A DNA stretch of 38,584 nt from Syntrophobacteraceae bacterium (GTDB lineage: Bacteria; Desulfobacterota; Syntrophobacteria; Syntrophobacterales; Syntrophobacteraceae). This document shows, in pieces, positions 36,674 through 38,584 of this stretch. Under the pieces are notes generated by a model. That model worked only from the letters and a program-made list of their open reading frames with translations. It had not been told where the DNA came from and searched no databases. The stretch's first letter is position 1. Every line of letters begins with the position of its first letter. The position numbers and the translations under genes are program-made. Location of the stretch: assembly GCA_003566995.1 (NCBI GenBank), contig PXBG01000014.1, forward strand, positions 1 through 38,584. Reading direction: 5' to 3'.

Positions 36674-36911
36674 TTTCCTGGCCCCTGCCGGTATTCAGCA
36701 GGGAATCCGGCAGGGGGTTCTGCAGAACGCACGCAAGGCTGTTGTGGACATCCTTGAAGTCCATTTCGGGAACGCTCCCCAGAACATGGTGCAACGCATC
36801 CATGCCATGGAGGACCTTACCCTTCTCAAAGTGCTCCACCGAAAAGCCGCAACCGTCCCCTCCCTGGAAGAATTTGAAGCCACTCTTGACCCCACATTGC
36901 AAAAAATATGA
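36666..36911 (+). CDS. Small protein resembling the C-terminal tail of Rpn/PD-(D/E)XK transposase-type proteins
   Basis: An 81-residue frame starting at ATG 36666, overlapping the beta-CASP gene by eight bases. It has the pattern of the tail found on Rpn/YhgA-like and DUF4351-type proteins: a GIQQGIRQGVLQNARK repeat-like helix, then VVDILEVHFGNAPQNMVQRI, a leucine-spaced helix and a final SLEEFEATL. The nuclease domain that usually precedes this tail is missing. It may be a free-standing small helical protein or a remnant of a longer gene. No clear ribosome binding site is seen, so translation would depend on coupling. It is convergent with the next gene, 26 bases away. Confidence 0.5.
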   Translation: MVDFLAPAGIQQGIRQGVLQNARKAVVDILEVHFGNAPQNMVQRIHAMEDLTLLKVLHRKAATVPSLEEFEATLDPTLQKI

Positions 36912-36937
36912 GGAGCCTTGGGCCTTCTGCGCAGAAA

Positions 36938-37759
36938 TCATGGGACTATGAAGACGAGACGATCCGTGTCGCTGGCTTTTTTTCCATCATTTCTTGTTCC
37001 TTCCACTGACAGAACCAACGTATTGCGGCCCCTCTGAAGTGGTATTTCCACCTCCTCATCGGTGAAAGCCTCGGGAGAAAACAAGTTGCTGACGTTTTCT
37101 CTGTTTAATTCCGCAGTGAATGTGGACGGGTCAATGGTTCTGCCATAATAAACATGGACCACGTAGTTTTTGTCACCGCCCTCAAGTATGGTCTGGGGTT
37201 CCGTGGGTTTTTCATATCCCAGAAAAGTATTGACATCCATTGGTCGTCCGCCTTTTCCGTAGAAAAGAGGTGGAACATAATGGAAAAGTTCATGTATTTC
37301 TTCGTCCTGCTTATATTTATTGGTTACTTTCCAGAGTCCATGTTCTTTCATAAAAGTAACAGGGATATACTTAATGCTTCCACTATGAGCTAATGCCTCT
37401 ACAAGCAAAATTACAACATCTTTATATATCATTTGATCCAATATGTAAGACTCTTTAATGTTTTTTTCAAGATTTATTAGACTTTTTTCTCGATCAATTC
37501 CTGATTTTTCAAACATTAATATCATTTCTTTGAGTGATTCTTCAGTCATGGTTTCATCAGCCCATTCGATATTGTCTTTTAATAATGCAGATCTTAATGA
37601 AAAAAGTGTGTTTTCAGGCGTTATGTAATTAGATTCAATCTTGTCAATTATTTTAATTTTCAATGGATATTTTAAATTTTCTGAAGAGCATATAATTATT
37701 GATTGAAAAAAAATAAGAATGAAAAAAATAAATATTTTGTATATTTTTTTTCTATTCAT
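36938..37759 (-). CDS. Unidentified exported protein
   Basis: A 273-residue protein with a clear N-terminal signal peptide (basic NRKKIYK, then a hydrophobic stretch of about 17 residues ending near residue 25). The middle part (about 45-165), ending IPVTFMKEHGLWKVTNKY, recalls NTF2/SnoaL-like or DUF-type periplasmic domains in which a protein is written as helices followed by sheet; this is only an impression. The C-terminal ~85 residues (from ILEGGDKNYVVHVYYG to TDRLVFIVP) look like an all-beta Ig-like module. The 5' half is markedly AT-rich with ATA and TTA codons, unlike the rest of the window, while the 3' half is closer to normal. AAGGA lies eleven bases before ATG 37759. It follows the next gene by 19 bases and is probably in its operon. 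Confidence 0.7.
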   Translation of the reverse strand: MNRKKIYKIFIFFILIFFQSIIICSSENLKYPLKIKIIDKIESNYITPENTLFSLRSALLKDNIEWADETMTEESLKEMILMFEKSGIDREKSLINLEKNIKESYILDQMIYKDVVILLVEALAHSGSIKYIPVTFMKEHGLWKVTNKYKQDEEIHELFHYVPPLFYGKGGRPMDVNTFLGYEKPTEPQTILEGGDKNYVVHVYYGRTIDPSTFTAELNRENVSNLFSPEAFTDEEVEIPLQRGRNTLVLSVEGTRNDGKKASDTDRLVFIVP

Positions 37760-37778
37760 ATCTTTTTAATCCTTCTAT

Positions 37779-38584
37779 TTATTTAAGAGACGGTAAATTA
37801 ACTTTTATTTCTTTGATTGCTTTATCTTCCATTACTTGATGTATAATTTTCCAACTCATAATCGTGTTACCAAATACAACCATTTCTACATCACCCACCA
37901 CAATGAGCCCATCCCATTTTCCGGAAAAAGCCAATTCCGATGATTTCACCGATATTTCCTCTGAAACTCCCGTAGATCCTTTCAATGAACTGCTTAACAT
38001 GACCACATCCTCTGGAAATCTTGCACTCACTTCTCCCCCTGCATCTATTTTAGCTGATAATTGTCCTGAACCATGCCAGTGAGTGACATCAAGACAACCA
38101 GCATAGCCGCCATGGAATGAGCCACTGGCATTTCCTGAAACAGTTACGGCCAAGGCATCGAGGGTCACGTATCTCTTGAACTTTGGCGGCATGGGAATTC
38201 CCATGATGGTGAAGGGTCCCGCATCGACATGCAGTGCGATGCCAGCGCTTCCTTTGGTGGAGGCATTGACGGACTCCCCCCGGCAGCATTCGGCAAATTG
38301 AGCGAAGTGCGTGTTCACCCGGAGGTCGGTGGCGTCGCCGACGCCGATCATTTTCAGAGCATCGTTGACAAAGTTGGGGATTTCCAGAGTGATGGAGACT
38401 TCCCGCTGTTGGTCACTGTTGACCACGAGAAGGGTCGTTGTGGCATTGTTGAGGTCACCCTCGCCGCAGGAACCCGTCACGGTCACGTCCTGAGTCTGAA
38501 AAAGTGTCCAAAGGGTTTGGGGAACGAAACTCACCGTGTTTTCATAGCCCCCGGGAAAGGTGAGAAGATGAAAGTCGTTGAGCG
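37779..38584 (-). CDS. Unidentified, probably exported protein (5' partial)
   Basis: The frame is open to the right edge without a start that has a ribosome binding site (a GTG at 38534 is the first possible one), so the N-terminus lies outside the window. The visible ~265 residues are rich in Ser, Thr, Gly and Val with alternating beta-like patterns and five cysteines (one in GSCGEGD, CC in AECCRGES, one in YAGCLDV), suggesting a folded extracytoplasmic beta protein with possible disulfides. No family is recognised. The last ~30 codons are AT-rich, continuing the patch that covers the following gene. It lies 19 bases upstream of that gene. Confidence 0.65.
   Translation of the reverse strand, partial: LNDFHLLTFPGGYENTVSFVPQTLWTLFQTQDVTVTGSCGEGDLNNATTTLLVVNSDQQREVSITLEIPNFVNDALKMIGVGDATDLRVNTHFAQFAECCRGESVNASTKGSAGIALHVDAGPFTIMGIPMPPKFKRYVTLDALAVTVSGNASGSFHGGYAGCLDVTHWHGSGQLSAKIDAGGEVSARFPEDVVMLSSSLKGSTGVSEEISVKSSELAFSGKWDGLIVVGDVEMVVFGNTIMSWKIIHQVMEDKAIKEIKVNLPSLK

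Noticed and set aside
37434-38584. Toxin or defence system at the AT-rich right edge
   Set aside because: Nothing in the two proteins matches a toxin, nuclease, immunity or phage motif; they only look exported.

Overview
The window reads as a chromosomal segment of a Gram-negative anaerobe, most likely a sulfate-reducing or syntrophic member of the Desulfobacterota (former Deltaproteobacteria; Syntrophobacter-like). This is inferred from the gene set, not from a database match: type IV pilus genes, a 2-oxoacid:ferredoxin oxidoreductase pair, an ETF/acyl-CoA ligase block, a CIRCE-controlled groESL operon, a PerR-type regulator, and trigger factor, ClpP, ClpX and Lon in series. The DNA is GC-rich with strong GC-skewed third positions, which is why long spurious frames lie opposite ileS, fadD, mnmG and lon. 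No insertion sequence, integrase, CRISPR array or rRNA was seen. Most of the window is ordinary core genome.

Layout. 1-1084 (+): C-terminal part of a PilP-like pilus protein that enters from the left. 1209-4473 (-): ileS-lspA. 4768-6949 (-): groES-groEL with a CIRCE operator lying on its promoter. 6962-11671 (-): pilB-pilC-pilS (assembly ATPase, platform protein, sensor kinase; no pilR follows). 12122-14264 (+): porA-porB, ended by a good terminator. 14335-18282 (-): fabH, a divergent short-chain dehydrogenase, a tRNA adenine-N6 methyltransferase and a DUF1015 protein, tightly packed. 18493-19236 (-): DUF434-type protein with a PIN/NYN-like look. 19334-23006 (-): long-chain acyl-CoA ligase and etfB-etfA. 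23394-23843 (-): perR. 24065-25984 (-): mnmG. From 26383 the strand switches to +: radical SAM protein of the YhcC type, an isolated gspG pseudopilin, tRNA-Leu(UAG), tig, clpP, clpX, lon, tRNA-Val(UAC), tRNA-Asp(GUC), a beta-CASP metallo-beta-lactamase and a small ORF. 36938-38584 (-): two unidentified, apparently exported proteins in an AT-rich patch; the second runs off the right edge.

How the genes fit together. Three themes dominate. Protein quality control: GroESL, trigger factor, ClpXP and Lon are all here, each with its own regulatory signals (CIRCE, a terminator after clpP, a separate clpX promoter and structured leader, and an intrinsic terminator inside the lon leader). Surface filaments: PilP, PilB, PilC, PilS and GspG. 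Anaerobic carbon and electron flow: acyl-CoA ligase, ETF, PorAB and FabH, with PerR as a likely peroxide sensor.

I did not find a clear-cut new system. The best second-look items are the SDR that has lost the catalytic Tyr and Lys, the terminator placed just before lon, the inverted-plus-tandem repeat at 26105-26190, the AT-rich exported-protein pair at the right edge, and the PilP with a very long acidic linker.
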